A stretch of 64,000 nt of DNA from Haemophilus influenzae (GCA_923172585.1 OV298644.1:124976-188975), one strand, 5' to 3'. Positions 21,569 to 33,630 are shown, counted from the first letter of the stretch. Translations and numbers: made by a program. Notes: generated by a model from the sequence alone, not told the origin.

Positions 21569-24016
21569 TTAATGTTGTAATGTTCTTAAAATATCTGCAA
21601 AGATACCCGCAGCAGTGACCGCATTACCTGCACCATAGCCACGTAATAAAAGAGGGATCGGCTGATAATAGCGAGTGTAAAATGCCAAGGCATTTTCACC
21701 ATCTTTCACTTTATAAAGTGGATTATTCAGATCTACCGCAACGATGGATACTTTGCATTTTCCTTCACTAATTTTTCCAACATAACGCAATACTTTGCCT
21801 TCTGCTTTAGCTGTGGCAACGCGAGTTTTAAATTCTTCATCAAGCTGAGGCAACATTGCCATAAACTCATCTGCAGATTTTCCATCGGAGAAGCCTTTTG
21901 GCAATACACCTTCAACTTCAACATCTGAAAGTTCAAGTTCAATTCCCGCTTCACGAGCAAGAATTAATAATTTGCGTGCTACATCTTGTCCAGAAAGATC
22001 ATCTCGAGGATCTGGCTCAGTAAAGCCTTTTTCACGCGCAAGTGCGGTTACTTCTGAAAGAGAAAGTCCTTCTTCCAACTTACCAAAAATAAAGGAAAGC
22101 GAGCCAGATAAAATCCCTTCAAAATATTCAAGCTCATCACCTGCTGCAAGTAAGTTTTGGAGATTTTCAATAACTGGCAAGCCCGCACCTACATTGGTTT
22201 CATATAAAAATTTATGCTGGCTTGCTTGGGCATTTTGGCGTAACTCATTGTAATAAACTAATTCTCGTGTATTCGCTTTTTTGTTTGGCGTAACCACATG
22301 GAAACCTTCTTTTAACGCACGAGCATAAAGCCCTGCTACAGATTCGGCTGAAGTACAATCTACAAATACTGGATTCACCACATGATGTAATTTAATGAAA
22401 GAAAGCAATACATCAAAATCTGATGGCTGAGTCGCATTTTCTAAATCGTTTTTCCAATCCTCTAAATTTAATCCATTTTCATCAAGCAACATACGGTTGG
22501 AATTCGCAATAGCACAAACTCGAATTTCAACATTCTTCTTTGCTAGATACTCCTTTTGACGCTTTACCTGCTCAATTAATTCTCCGCCTACTCCACCAAC
22601 GCCCACTAAAAACATATCCACGACTTTTTTATTATTGAAAAGCGCCTGATGGGTGGCCTTCACCGCTTCAATGGCTTTATTTTGCGGCACAACCGCAGAA
22701 ATTGAACGTTCGCTAGATCCTTGTGCAATCGCCACAATGCTAATGTTTGCCTGCGCTAATGCCGAGAAGAAACGAGCAGCAATGCCTTTCGCTTGCTTCA
22801 TTCCATCGCCCACAACAGAAATAATGGATAAATCTTTAATCACTTCAATTGATTCTAATTGATGTTCATTTAATTCATTAGCAAACTCCGTTTCTAGTAC
22901 GGTTTTCGCTACTTCTGCAGATTTCACAGGCACACAGAAACTAATACTATATTCAGACGAAGACTGAGTAATTAAAATAACTGAAATGCCTGCGCCTGAC
23001 ATGGCTGAAAATACGCGAGATGCCATGCCTACCATACCTTGCATACCAGGGCCTGACACATTAAACATCGCCAAATTGTCTAAGTTAGTGATACCTTTAA
23101 CTTGCAAACTTTCTGATTTCACATTGCCATCAATAATCGAACCTGGCGCAGAAGGATTTCCTGTATTTTTAATGACACAAGGAATATTTTGTGGCAACAA
23201 TGGCCCAATCGTACGAGGATGAATCACTTTCGCACCGAAATAAGAGAGTTCCATCGCTTCACGATAAGAAAGCGTTGGTAATAAACGTGCATCAGGCACT
23301 AAACGCGGATCGCAAGTATAAACGCCGTCCACATCGGTCCAAATTTCGCATACACTTGCGCCTAAACAAGCGGCTAAACAGGCTGCAGAATAGTCTGAGC
23401 CATTACGACCGAGCAATACCAACTCGCCTTTTTCATTACCTGCAGTAAAACCTGCCATCAGCACCACTTTATCTTTTGCGATATTTGCTGCATCAACACG
23501 TTTTGTTGATTCTTCAATTTCAACAGAAGATTCAAGATAACCGCCTTTTGCCAATAATTGTTTGACAGGATCCACAATATGTACGCTATAGCCACGAGCT
23601 TCAAACCAAGCTTTCATCATTGCAATAGAAAGTTTTTCCCCACGGCAATCAATGGTCGCTTTAACTGCATCTTCTACTTTTCCCGCTTGACGAATTTCTT
23701 CTAATAATCCTTTGATTTGAGCAAATTCAGCATCAATAAGTGCTTTGGTACCATTTAAGTCGAATTGATTATTTTCCGTATGTAAGCCGTTGATGATGTT
23801 ATAGAAAATTTCGATTGCTTCGTTGAAATGCGTATCGGTTGATTGATTTAATGCAGCTTTTTCAGAAAGGGCGACGAGATGGTTGGTTATTTTGGCTGGT
23901 GCAGATAAAACACCTGCAGCCTGCTCTTCTAAATGAGCTTGTTCGATCAATTTCGCCGCTTGGGAAAAACGTTCCGGATTTGCAAGCGAAGTGCCGCCAA
24001 ATTTAAGTACGCGCAT
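21569..24016 (-). CDS. thrA: Bifunctional aspartokinase / homoserine dehydrogenase I
   Basis: ThrA catalyses the first and third steps from aspartate to threonine. The 815-residue frame is complete. The N-terminal kinase shows [13 protein letters not shown] at residue 5 and [12 protein letters not shown] near 205-218. Two regulatory ACT segments follow (near 320-460: [14 protein letters not shown] and [19 protein letters not shown]). The C-terminal dehydrogenase begins with the NAD(P) loop [13 protein letters not shown] near 465 and has the catalytic-region box [17 protein letters not shown]. It is the first structural gene behind the thrL attenuator, so threonine and isoleucine tRNA charging should control it. 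Confidence 0.97.
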   Translation of the reverse strand: MRVLKFGGTSLANPERFSQAAKLIEQAHLEEQAAGVLSAPAKITNHLVALSEKAALNQSTDTHFNEAIEIFYNIINGLHTENNQFDLNGTKALIDAEFAQIKGLLEEIRQAGKVEDAVKATIDCRGEKLSIAMMKAWFEARGYSVHIVDPVKQLLAKGGYLESSVEIEESTKRVDAANIAKDKVVLMAGFTAGNEKGELVLLGRNGSDYSAACLAACLGASVCEIWTDVDGVYTCDPRLVPDARLLPTLSYREAMELSYFGAKVIHPRTIGPLLPQNIPCVIKNTGNPSAPGSIIDGNVKSESLQVKGITNLDNLAMFNVSGPGMQGMVGMASRVFSAMSGAGISVILITQSSSEYSISFCVPVKSAEVAKTVLETEFANELNEHQLESIEVIKDLSIISVVGDGMKQAKGIAARFFSALAQANISIVAIAQGSSERSISAVVPQNKAIEAVKATHQALFNNKKVVDMFLVGVGGVGGELIEQVKRQKEYLAKKNVEIRVCAIANSNRMLLDENGLNLEDWKNDLENATQPSDFDVLLSFIKLHHVVNPVFVDCTSAESVAGLYARALKEGFHVVTPNKKANTRELVYYNELRQNAQASQHKFLYETNVGAGLPVIENLQNLLAAGDELEYFEGILSGSLSFIFGKLEEGLSLSEVTALAREKGFTEPDPRDDLSGQDVARKLLILAREAGIELELSDVEVEGVLPKGFSDGKSADEFMAMLPQLDEEFKTRVATAKAEGKVLRYVGKISEGKCKVSIVAVDLNNPLYKVKDGENALAFYTRYYQPIPLLLRGYGAGNAVTAAGIFADILRTLQH

Positions 24017-24052
24017 AATTGGTTCTCCTAGATATTGTGTTTTTAAATTTAT

Positions 24053-24085
24053 AAAAAAACCCGCTATTCAGTTGAATCGCGGGTT
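24053..24085 (-). terminator. thr operon attenuator
   Basis: On the minus strand AACCCGCGATTCAACTGAAT is followed by AGCGGGTTTTTTT, an extended hairpin with a run of seven T. It lies between the leader-peptide stop (24109) and thrA (24016), which is the position of a transcription attenuator. Confidence 0.88.
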
Positions 24086-24108
24086 TTCTGTATCTTGTTT
24101 TTGCTGCA

Positions 24109-24195
24109 CTAACCCGCACCATTAATCATAATAATGGTCATCATAATGGCGGTAATCGTGCTAATGATTACGGATAAAGTGCGGTTATTTTTCAT
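24109..24195 (-). CDS. thrL: thr operon leader peptide ThrL
   Basis: The minus-strand ATG at 24193-24195 opens a 28-residue peptide, MKNNRTLSVIISTITAIMM followed by TIIMINGAG, ending at TAG 24109-24111. It contains four Thr and eight Ile residues, the two amino acids that govern attenuation of this operon. Slow translation over these codons would prevent formation of the downstream terminator hairpin. Codons 4-7 contain a perfect DNA-uptake core (ACCGCACTT). Confidence 0.88.
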   Translation of the reverse strand: MKNNRTLSVIISTITAIMMTIIMINGAG

Positions 24196-24226
24196 TGTGT
24201 TTTATCTTGAAAAATGAATGCGTAAA

Positions 24227-24255
24227 GAAATACCGAAATTTCCCGAGCTTGTCAA
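24227..24255 (-). promoter_or_regulatory. Probable promoter of the thr operon
   Basis: The minus strand has a consensus -35 box TTGACA (24250-24255) and, after a 17-base spacer, a weak -10 TATTTC (24227-24232), about 30 bases before the thrL start. Confidence 0.55.
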
Positions 24256-24339
24256 ACAGAAAGTGACAAATTTTTCAGAAATTTTCTTAGTCAATAAATT
24301 TCGTGTAAACTAACCGCACTTTTTTATAAAGGAAAACCT

Positions 24340-25053
24340 ATGAATATCCAGCATAATCTCAACCTAATTCAGCAAAAAATTGAAACGGCTTGTAAAGAAG
24401 AAAGTCGCAATCAAAATACCGTAAAATTACTTGCCGTATCTAAGACCAAACCTATTTCTGCTATTCTTTCGGCTTATCAAGCGGGACAAACGGCTTTTGG
24501 GGAAAATTACGTGCAAGAAGGGGTAGAAAAGATCCAATATTTTGAATCGCAAGGAGTTAACCTTGAATGGCATTTTATCGGCCCATTACAATCGAATAAA
24601 ACCCGTCTCGTTGCAGAACATTTTGATTGGATGCAAACGCTTGATCGAGCAAAAATTGCAGATCGTTTAAATGAACAACGACCGACCAACAAGGCTCCAT
24701 TGAATGTATTAATTCAGATTAATATCAGCGATGAAGAAAGTAAATCAGGTATTCAACCTGAGGAAATGCTAACACTAGCAAAACACATCGAAAATTTACC
24801 GCACTTATGCCTACGTGGCTTAATGGCAATACCCGCACCAACCGATAAAATCGCTGAACAAGAAGCCGTGTTCAGAAAAATGTCAGACCTATTTGAACAA
24901 CTTAAACAAGTCTTACCCAATCAACAAATTGATACACTTTCTATGGGAATGACGGATGATATGCCGAGCGCAATAAAATGCGGTTCTACAATGGTACGCA
25001 TTGGCACTGCGATTTTTGGTGCGAGAAATTATTCAACATCACAAAATAAATAA
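24340..25053 (+). CDS. yggS: Pyridoxal phosphate homeostasis protein (YggS family)
   Basis: This is a PLP-binding barrel protein without known enzyme activity that buffers vitamin B6 and affects amino acid pools. At 237 residues it has normal length. KLLAVSKTKP places the PLP lysine at residue 35. FGENYVQEGVEK, WHFIGPLQSNKT, LSMGMTDDMPSAI and RIGTAIFGAR are family boxes. The ATG at 24340 follows the AAAGGAAAA ribosome-binding site. It is divergent from the thr operon and ends in a hairpin shared with convergent glxK. Confidence 0.95.
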   Translation: MNIQHNLNLIQQKIETACKEESRNQNTVKLLAVSKTKPISAILSAYQAGQTAFGENYVQEGVEKIQYFESQGVNLEWHFIGPLQSNKTRLVAEHFDWMQTLDRAKIADRLNEQRPTNKAPLNVLIQINISDEESKSGIQPEEMLTLAKHIENLPHLCLRGLMAIPAPTDKIAEQEAVFRKMSDLFEQLKQVLPNQQIDTLSMGMTDDMPSAIKCGSTMVRIGTAIFGARNYSTSQNK

Positions 25054-25059
25054 TCATGG

Positions 25060-25093
25060 AATAAGGCTCGAATTTAAAACAAGCCTTATTTCT
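25060..25093. terminator. Bidirectional terminator between yggS and glxK
   Basis: AATAAGGCT and AGCCTTATT form a nine-pair stem with T-rich flanks on both sides. It sits between the two convergent genes. Confidence 0.75.
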
Positions 25094-26229
25094 TAATGAA
25101 ATTTAAATGCCAGTACTCTCGCCACATTTTGAGCGGTAGAAATTAAATTTTGTTCGCCTTGTTTGAGAATATCCGATAAATCGCCAAGTTGGTGAATAAT
25201 AGGGAATACCGCATCAATACCGTGATCAAACACCACATCATAATCTTCACGCAAACACCCTGCGATGGCGATCACTGGCTTATTGAACTGTTTTGCCGTA
25301 CGCGCCACACCAATTGGCGTTTTACCCATAATACTTTGTGCATCTATTCGCCCTTCACCCGTAATCACTACATCAGCATCTTTTACATAGTCAATTAAAT
25401 GTAACCGGTCTAACACAATTTGTATGCCTGCTTTCAGTTGTACGCTTGGTAATAATAGCAAGCCACCACCCATACCACCAGCAGCACCTGCGCCATCCTG
25501 ATCACGAATTTGTTTACCGCAATCGCGTTCGGCAATTTCAGCAAAATGCGAAAGTGCAGCATCAAGTTGTTTCACCATTTCAGGCGTTGCGCCTTTTTGT
25601 GGTCCAAAAATGGCAGATGCACCACATTCACCACAGAGCGGATTATTCACATCGCACGCTACTTCAATGTGAACTTGTTGCAAACGTGGATCTAATTGTT
25701 GAACGTCAATCTTCACAATATTTGCTAGCTCTGCTCCACCAAAACCGATAGGCTTATCTTGCGAATCTAAACATTGCATCCCTAGAGCTTGCAACATTCC
25801 TACACCACCATCGTTGGTTGCGCTACCGCCAATGCCAAGAATGAAACTCTCTACGCCTAAATCTAATGCCAATTTAATCAACTCCCCTGTGCCGTAACTG
25901 GTGGTAAGCAAGGGATTGCGTTTTTCAGGCGGAACAGGATGTAAACCAGAAGCTGCTGCCATTTCGATAATCGCGGTTTTTCCATCTCCCGATAAACCGA
26001 AGAAACTTTTCACTTTGTCACCCAAAGGCGCGGTGACTTCACATTCAATGAGCTTGCCTTGCGTGGCATCCACAAGGGATTGAACTGTACCTTCGCCCCC
26101 ATCTGCCATTGGCAATTTTACATAGTCCGCATCGGGGAATACACGTTTGAAGCCTGTTTCAATGGCGGTAGCGACTTCAAGTGCGGTCAAACTTTCTTTA
26201 AAAGAATCAGGTGCAATCACAAATTTCAT
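25093..26229 (-). CDS. glxK: Glycerate kinase (GlxK/GarK family)
   Basis: The enzyme phosphorylates D-glycerate, feeding it into lower glycolysis. The 378-residue frame is intact with MKFVIAPDSFKESLTALEVA at the start, KLPMADGGEGTVQSL, LGIGGSATNDGGVGMLQALG and VVITGEGRIDAQSIMGK, all hallmarks of the family. It is followed on the minus strand by no other gene. Upstream, 8 bases away, is a GntP-type permease and then a CdaR-type regulator, so the three probably form a sugar-acid uptake and use locus. Whether glycerate or another acid is the natural substrate cannot be read from sequence. Confidence 0.95.
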   Translation of the reverse strand: MKFVIAPDSFKESLTALEVATAIETGFKRVFPDADYVKLPMADGGEGTVQSLVDATQGKLIECEVTAPLGDKVKSFFGLSGDGKTAIIEMAAASGLHPVPPEKRNPLLTTSYGTGELIKLALDLGVESFILGIGGSATNDGGVGMLQALGMQCLDSQDKPIGFGGAELANIVKIDVQQLDPRLQQVHIEVACDVNNPLCGECGASAIFGPQKGATPEMVKQLDAALSHFAEIAERDCGKQIRDQDGAGAAGGMGGGLLLLPSVQLKAGIQIVLDRLHLIDYVKDADVVITGEGRIDAQSIMGKTPIGVARTAKQFNKPVIAIAGCLREDYDVVFDHGIDAVFPIIHQLGDLSDILKQGEQNLISTAQNVARVLAFKFH

Positions 26230-26237
26230 AACAACTC

Positions 26238-27498
26238 CTAGAATTTAAATACGCCAAAAATTAAGGTAGAAACGATGGTCATCATCAAACCGACCGCACT
26301 TTCATAAGGAATAAGTTTTAAACGTTCTTTGATATCCATATTCACACTACCGCCTGTGGCATGGAAGAAAGAACCATGTGGCATATGATCAAATACGGTC
26401 GCCCCTGCATGAATCATTGCTGCACCAGCAAGACTGCTAACACCAAGTTCTAACAAGGTACTACTGAACACATTGGATGCCACCGCAGTACCTGCCGTGG
26501 TAGAAGCTGTCGCTAAAGACATCAACACCCCTGAAATTGGTGCAAGAATGAATGATGGCAAACCTGAATGTTCCAAACCTTGAATCAATACTTCTTTTAA
26601 ACCAGAATTAGCAATGATGCCAGCAAGCGCGCCTGTACCAAGTAACATAATTGCCACGGGTGTCATTTTACTCAATCCATTGATAGCATAACTATTTATA
26701 TTGCGAAGTTTGCCCATACAAAGCGCACCAATCAAACCACCTAACGGCAATGCAATTAATGGATCAACTTTAATATCAAACAATGGACGAAGTGCCAATA
26801 GCAAAATTGCCACTAAAGGTGCGACAAGTGCGGTCAGAAATGAAGGTAAATTTTGCGTTTCAAGCACGATTACCTCTTTGTCAGTCACTTTAGAACCTTT
26901 GTTGATTAAGCGTTTTGCTAAGAAGTAGGTGAGAATCAAACCAAATAGCGCGGGAATTATACCAGCCATCATCACGGAAGTGAGTGGCAAATGAAAAGTA
27001 TCTGCTGCCGCAATGGCATTTGGGTTTGGCGACATAATATTACCAGCTTTACCACCGCCAATCATGGCGAGCAAAATTGCAGCTTTCGATAAATCGCTGC
27101 GACGCGATAACGCTAAAGCAATTGGTGAAACAGTAATCACTGCCACATCCACGAACACACCCACCGCAGTTAAAATCATCGTCGCTAGTGCCAAGGCGAG
27201 TAAAGCTCGAGTTTCACCCAATTTATTAGTAATGGTTTCCGCGATGGAATTTGCTGCACCCGATCCAATCAGCACGGCCAGCCAACACACCAGCAGCTAA
27301 GATACGCATAACCGCAGTAGTAATACCCTGTGCGCCACCGATCATTAGGCTCACTGTTTGCGATAAATCCGCACCACCAATTAAGCCTCCAACCAAAGCT
27401 CCCACTAACATACCATAAGCTGGTGAGACATTTTTCAAAATGAGGAAGATAGCAACGATTAACGCCACCAACGCACCTATTGCTGAGACTGTTGTCAT
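26238..27498 (-). CDS. GntP-family sugar-acid permease, one-base insertion near 27277
   Basis: GntP-family proton symporters import gluconate and related acids through the inner membrane. Two overlapping frames join into one protein of about 420 residues. The 5' frame (27226-27498) begins MTTVSAIGALVALIVAIFLI and runs to ILAAGVLAG. The 3' frame resumes at VLIGSGAANSIAETI. Removing one base of the GGCC at about 27276-27279 restores the frame. About 12 hydrophobic segments are visible. The C-terminal half has LIHAG-like GAAMIHAGATVFDHMPHGSF, a GntP signature. It is likely co-transcribed with glxK. Confidence 0.9.
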
Positions 27499-27619
27499 TT
27501 TTTCTCTCCTATAAAAATTAAAACCAAGGAGATTATTTCTGTTTTATAGGGAAAATGCTTTATTAGAGCAAACAAAAAGTGCGGTTAAAAATCATCAAAC
27601 TTTGTAAAGTTATACAACC

Positions 27620-28760
27620 TCAATGTTCTAACAACGTTCCGAGATAGAGCGTTAATTTATCATCTATCTTATTGAAAAATAAGCCAGTTATTTGCTCTAT
27701 TTTGTTCAATCGATAACGCAAAGTATTCGGGTGAACAAATAATTTTTCCGCAGTGAGATAAAGATCACAATTTGATAAAAAATATTGTTGAAGGGTTTTA
27801 TAAAGTATCGCATTTTCTTCTGAGAAAAGGGGAGAAAAAGATCTCAGCAACCCCTAAACTTAACAATAATAAGCTTACTCATTAAGGAACACAATCAATA
27901 GATGCTGATCATTTTTATAATTACCTTTGAATGGATGATGCATTAATCAATAAGAAAGTGTTCTTTGATCACTTTCAAAAGAGATGTGAACCTTCTTAAA
28001 TAGCGCTAGATTTAGTTCATCGCTTACGGCAATTTCATAATCATGTACCGAAAAATCTTCATCATAAAGCAATTCCATTTGAGCAGAAAGTACTGTACAG
28101 TCTCACCAAGTCTTTAATACTAAAACCATTTTCTAGGAATATACCTTGCCATCATCTTGCGCAAATGCAGACAGTTCAAGTTAATTGATCAGTTGCTGCA
28201 GATTATCCACGGCTGAATTAAGTAACTTAAGCAATACAAACACGTGAGATTTATTTAAATCAACTGCAAAAAATTTTGCATGCTTTTTCATCGCTTTCCA
28301 GGTCAAATTGCACATGTAATCATTGTAAAATAAACTCTTCATTGTAACGACAATGACAACTTTCATGCTCGAGCAAAGCATGTTGTTCCGCAATACATTC
28401 TGCTTCATATTTACTTGTAAGGCATATTGCTTAAACAGAATTGGCTCATCATAAATCAACACCACTCCAATATGAAAACCTAAATAGTGAATCGCCAAAT
28501 CAATCGCTAGTCTCGCACCAATATTACAGGCTACCGCCAACACTTGATCAATCTCTACCACACGATTTTCCATCAACGCTAACACCGCTCATGTCAGCAG
28601 TTGAAGCAAACGCGCTGAATTTACCGACGCAATGAACATACCGTCTTAACCCAATACATCCACAGACAAATTATGCTCATCATTGCACCTTTAACAATAT
28701 TTATACCATTGTAATTATCAAATTGCATATTTACAATAAAGAAGATAAATGAAGCTAAAC
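27620..28760 (-). pseudogene. CdaR-type sugar-diacid regulator, damaged N-terminal two thirds
   Basis: The clean C-terminal 76 residues end LGTLLEH and contain LFVHPNTLRYRLNKIEQITG, the PucR/CdaR-type helix-turn-helix. Farther upstream on the minus strand, traces of the sugar-diacid recognition domain appear: ENRVVEIDQVLAVACNIG, then DLAIHYLGFHIGVVLIYDEP (28440-28585) and IVKGAMMSIIC (28665-28700). The order and spacing fit a roughly 370-residue activator. In this family such a protein senses a sugar acid and activates the neighbouring permease and kinase genes. The 5' boundary is an estimate. Confidence 0.75.
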
Positions 28761-29600
28761 TATTGAGACTAAGAAAGTTAGTCAAATATTGTTTCCTATT
28801 CAAGAAAAGACGTGAGACTATTCTCGCGCATTACGTTTTTATCGCTATAATGTTTAATTCTCAACTTGATCATATCGCATAATTAATGTCAAAATACCTA
28901 TTGCAGAATTGAGCACTATTACAGAACCTTCATTTGACCAAATCAAGAATAGCTTTGATGAAAATACGTAAAATTGGTAAGGCAATAGCAATACTCACGA
29001 TATTACCCGTAATGGATAATGATAATTAATCATTAATCTTATATAGAAATTTCATTAAGCTGAACGACATTTTATTCATCAAGTTGGCAGATTTAAGTTT
29101 CACCATATAAAAATTATCGAATAAAGATACTTACAAATGAAAAAAATGCTTTATTTAGTTTTTATTTATGGATACATATTATATTCAGGTTAACTCTTAC
29201 ATCATGAACAAAAAATTTTCTTGTAAAGTCATCAATAAGTAATTCACTAATTTCTTTTTGTGCAACATAAGTAAATTTTAACGTTAAAGCATTAAAATCC
29301 TGAATAATTTCTGGTAAATTACCACTATATACTGCAATCGCATTAGAATAAGTAAAACGAATTTTACTATCAGATTCATCCAAATATGGGAAACTAACGA
29401 CATTGCATAATTGTCAACTAACAAATTTTAATCACATAATTTGCGATAAAAATCATGATCAATCTGCACTGAATGACATTAGAGAATTAAATAGTAATTT
29501 AACTATCGTATAAATATATTAATATAAATTATCTGCACACCAAAAGTAAACATATAAGCTTACTCATTAAGGTTCAAATCAAAGTACGTTTCATTTTGAT
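28761..29600. other. Disturbed region with an unassigned minus-strand fragment
   Basis: The only open stretch is a minus-strand fragment at 29162-29383 of 73 residues (MDESDSKIRFTYSNAIAVYS at its start), which I do not recognise. The base order is irregular as in the 4-19 kb block. An 18-base string TAAGCTTACTCATTAAGG occurs here (29555-29572) and also at 27870-27887. Confidence 0.4.
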
Positions 29601-29601
29601 A

Positions 29602-30380
29602 TCATTTTTGGCTACATACAGCTATAAAATGTAATTTATGTTCAGGATCATGACAATATTTGAACATTCTTTTAAATTGCTAACGATTTTCCATTTTAAT
29701 CGCATTACAAATGATTTTTAACATACCGAAAATTGCTTCGTCATATATCATTCCTTTTCCCTATAGTATGGTCATCTCACCATATAAATCTTCGTCATAT
29801 CTAAAGCCACTTTCTTGGAATATGCCTTTGCATCCATCTTTCGTTAATGGCAGGACAGTCACGTAAATCGCTTTGCGCAAATTTGCAAGAACAGTATGAT
29901 GATCATTCAACACCAGCATGTCATCGTGAGTAAGCAATAAACCATTTGATTTTAACACTCGAAAATATTCTGAAATGGCTTTTTACATCAATTCCACAGG
30001 TAACATTGTGAGCATCGCTTCATTGATGACAATATCAAAACTTTCATCAACAAAAGGCAACTTCATCGCATTCGTACGCTGTACTTGAATTATTTCTTGC
30101 AAGCCATTTGCTTCAATATTTGCTTGTGCTTTTGCTAACGCATTTTGAGCTAAATCAACACCTTCAATATGACAACCAAATTGTTACGCCAATCAATTGC
30201 AGTCGTCTTCATATTACAGGCAACCTCTAACAGTTTATTATCTTGGCGAAAATTGCGATTAGCAATTAACGAATTTGTCGATTTATTACCGCATGGATTT
30301 AAAAGTGTTTTACCCAAATGTGCAAGAAAATTATACGCTACTTAATAGTTTGCCATTTGAATCTAGTAGTAATTAACTTG
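29602..30380 (-). pseudogene. SAM-dependent class I methyltransferase, frameshifted
   Basis: The minus strand ends with FKRMFKYCHDPEHKLHFIAV followed by CSQK and a TGA at 29602-29604. Upstream are MIYDEAIFGMLKII, VLKSNGLLLTHDDMLVL (29900-29958), LPFVDESFDIVINEAMLTM (near 30010-30065) and VACNMKT (near 30205-30225), which together make a Rossmann-fold methyltransferase with its motif I and post-motif acidic loops, about 255 residues long. Substrate is unknown. Frame changes occur at least near 29760, 29960 and 30185. Confidence 0.7.
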
Positions 30381-30446
30381 CTATTTATATTATCGTTAAA
30401 AATGATAATTAAGAAAATAGCATATCAAATGAATAAGGCGGAATAA
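30380..30446 (+). promoter_or_regulatory. Possible regulatory region upstream of the DUF5377-like gene
   Basis: AAAAATGATAATTAAG near 30398-30413 resembles one half and the core of a Fur box. The following genes include the iron importer hitABC. The surrounding sequence is of doubtful quality, so this is weak. Confidence 0.3.
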
Positions 30447-30842
30447 TTGTGCTGCCTTTTTATTTTAGGTTCTGTCTATGTTTTCTTACACCATTCAATT
30501 TATTCCTTTGAAGATAACAAAACTTACATACCGAAACGCTTTACTCAATATGTAAAAACATTGGTAGAAGGTGCAAATCAGTATATTGGTGCTGGAAATA
30601 TGTATAACGGCGACGTAGAAGATTTGAATAAACTGCATCTTTATATAATGTCTCAAATGGAAAAACCGACAACTAAAGCTGAGTTGAAATCAGCATTACA
30701 AGGCTATTTAATTCAAAATGAATATCAAGATATGAATAACAATGATAAATTGATTGATGAAATTTATGATTGCACTGAGTTGTTTAATGCGCTTTGTGAT
30801 GTATTAACAAGATTAGGCTATATCCAGCCTGTAAACCTATAA
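30447..30842 (+). CDS. Small conserved Pasteurellaceae protein (probably DUF5377)
   Basis: The open frame starts at a TTG and ends at TAA 30842. From about residue 15 ([20 protein letters not shown] onward) it looks well conserved and acidic, with no signal peptide or membrane segment and a mostly helical pattern. I recall this protein as a Pasteurellaceae-restricted domain of unknown function. The first 13 residues ([13 protein letters not shown]) do not fit the rest and the start region overlaps the disturbed block, so the true start was probably an ATG now lost. It lies upstream of hitA in the same direction. Confidence 0.65.
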   Translation: MCCLFILGSVYVFLHHSIYSFEDNKTYIPKRFTQYVKTLVEGANQYIGAGNMYNGDVEDLNKLHLYIMSQMEKPTTKAELKSALQGYLIQNEYQDMNNNDKLIDEIYDCTELFNALCDVLTRLGYIQPVNL

Positions 30843-30966
30843 TCTGTGTATGGTTCGTTTAATGTACCGTTTTGTTTTTCATCTAAATATCAATTTAAAT
30901 TGAGAACTATTTGCATTTAAATAAAATTAGGCATAGAATAGCCACAATTCAGGCTGAACTGAATAA

Positions 30967-31992
<1,026 letters not shown>

Positions 31993-32109
31993 TCCAAATA
32001 TTGCGTGCGTGTATTTGAAAAAATTCACGCACGCGTTTACAATTCTCTAACAAAATTAACCGCTTGCGTGCGTGAACTGAAAGGTTCACATTCCTAAAAG
32101 GATTTAACT

Positions 32110-33630
32110 TTGCCTCGCAGACCGCCATTCTGGCTCACTTTACTTATCATCTTAATCGGGCTTCCGTTATGTTTGCCGTTTCTGTATGTCATTTTGCGTG
32201 CGACAGAAGTGGGATTAATGCGAAGTGTTGAGCTATTGTTTCGCCCTCGAATGGCTGAATTATTAAGCAATACAATGCTTTTAATGGTTTGTGTAACTAT
32301 CGGTGCTATTTCACTTGGCACGCTTTGTGCTTTTTTACTTGAACGTTATCGCTTTTTCGGTAAAGCTTTTTTTGAAGTGGCGATGACGTTACCCCTTTGT
32401 ATTCCCGCCTTTGTAAGTTGTTTTACTTGGATCAGCCTCACATTCCGCGTTGAGGGTTTTTGGGGAACAATTGGTATTATGACATTAAGTTCATTTCCTT
32501 TGGCTTATTTGCCCGTTTCCGCTATATTAAAAAGACTTGATCGTTCTCTTGAAGAAGTAAGCCTTTCGCTTGGTAAAAGCCCTGTGTATACCTTTTGGTA
32601 TGCTATTTTCCCGCAACTTAAACCCGCCATTGGTAGTAGTATCTTACTAATTGCTTTACATATGTTGGTCGAATTTGGTGCAGTGTCAATTTTAAATTAT
32701 CAAACCTTTACCACTGCCATTTTCCAAGAATATGAAATGTCTTTTAACAACAGCACTGCTGCATTATTATCCGCCGTTTTAATGGCGATTTGTATACTTA
32801 TTGTTTTTGGGGAAATTTTCTTTCGTGGAAAACAAACCCTTTACCACAGTGGAAAAGGTGTTACGCGTCCTTATCTCGTAAAAACACTTTCCTTTGGAAA
32901 ACAATGTTTAACCTTCGGATTTTTCTCTAGCATATTCATTTTAAGCATTGGCGTGCCTGTGATTATGTTAATTTACTGGCTTATTGTGGGAACTTCACTC
33001 GAAAGTGCGGGTGATTTTTCAGAATTTTTATCGGCATTCAGCAATTCATTTATCATTTCAGGCTTAGGCGCATTGCTTACCGTAATGTGCGCCTTGCCAT
33101 TAGTTTGGGCAGCTGTTCGTTACCGTAGTTATTTAACGATTTGGATCGACCGCTTGCCATATCTATTACACGCTGTGCCAGGCTTAGTCATTGCCTTATC
33201 ATTAGTCTATTTTTCCATCCATTACGCTAACGACCTATATCAAACCTTTTTTGTGATTATCATTGCCTACTTTATGCTCTATTTGCCAATGGCACAAACT
33301 ACATTAAGAGCGTCTTTAGAGCAACTTTCCGATCAAATTGAAAAAGTCGGACAAAGTCTTGGGCGAAGCCCTTTCTATATTTTTCGCACCTTGACGCTAC
33401 CAGCCATATTACCAGGTGTGGCAGCCGCATTTGCTTTGGTTTTTTTGAATTTAATGAAAGAGCTTACCGCGACGCTTTTGCTCACATCAAATGATATTAA
33501 AACCTTATCCATTGCTGTGTGGGAACATACCAGCGATGCACAATATGCTGCCGCCACCCCTTATGCGTTAATGCTCGTTCTTTTTTCGGGTATTCCTGTA
33601 TTTTTATTGAAAAAATATGCGTTTAAATAA
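32110..33630 (+). CDS. hitB: Ferric-iron ABC transporter permease HitB (FbpB)
   Basis: The inner-membrane channel of the iron importer is 506 residues long, with about 12 hydrophobic segments in two homologous halves. Each half has the EAA-type loop that docks on the ATPase: EEVSLSLGKSPVYTFWYAIF near residue 150 and EKVGQSLGRSPFYIFRTLTL near 415. The chosen start is TTG at 32110; no ATG lies nearby. The first residues are MPRRPPFWLTLLIILIGLPL. The 3' end overlaps the longest form of hitC by 14 bases. Confidence 0.95.
   Translation: MPRRPPFWLTLLIILIGLPLCLPFLYVILRATEVGLMRSVELLFRPRMAELLSNTMLLMVCVTIGAISLGTLCAFLLERYRFFGKAFFEVAMTLPLCIPAFVSCFTWISLTFRVEGFWGTIGIMTLSSFPLAYLPVSAILKRLDRSLEEVSLSLGKSPVYTFWYAIFPQLKPAIGSSILLIALHMLVEFGAVSILNYQTFTTAIFQEYEMSFNNSTAALLSAVLMAICILIVFGEIFFRGKQTLYHSGKGVTRPYLVKTLSFGKQCLTFGFFSSIFILSIGVPVIMLIYWLIVGTSLESAGDFSEFLSAFSNSFIISGLGALLTVMCALPLVWAAVRYRSYLTIWIDRLPYLLHAVPGLVIALSLVYFSIHYANDLYQTFFVIIIAYFMLYLPMAQTTLRASLEQLSDQIEKVGQSLGRSPFYIFRTLTLPAILPGVAAAFALVFLNLMKELTATLLLTSNDIKTLSIAVWEHTSDAQYAAATPYALMLVLFSGIPVFLLKKYAFK

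Noticed and set aside
21972-23448. Plus-strand frames of 69-93 codons inside thrA
   Set aside because: thrA is intact, conserved and full length on the other strand; these are shadows.
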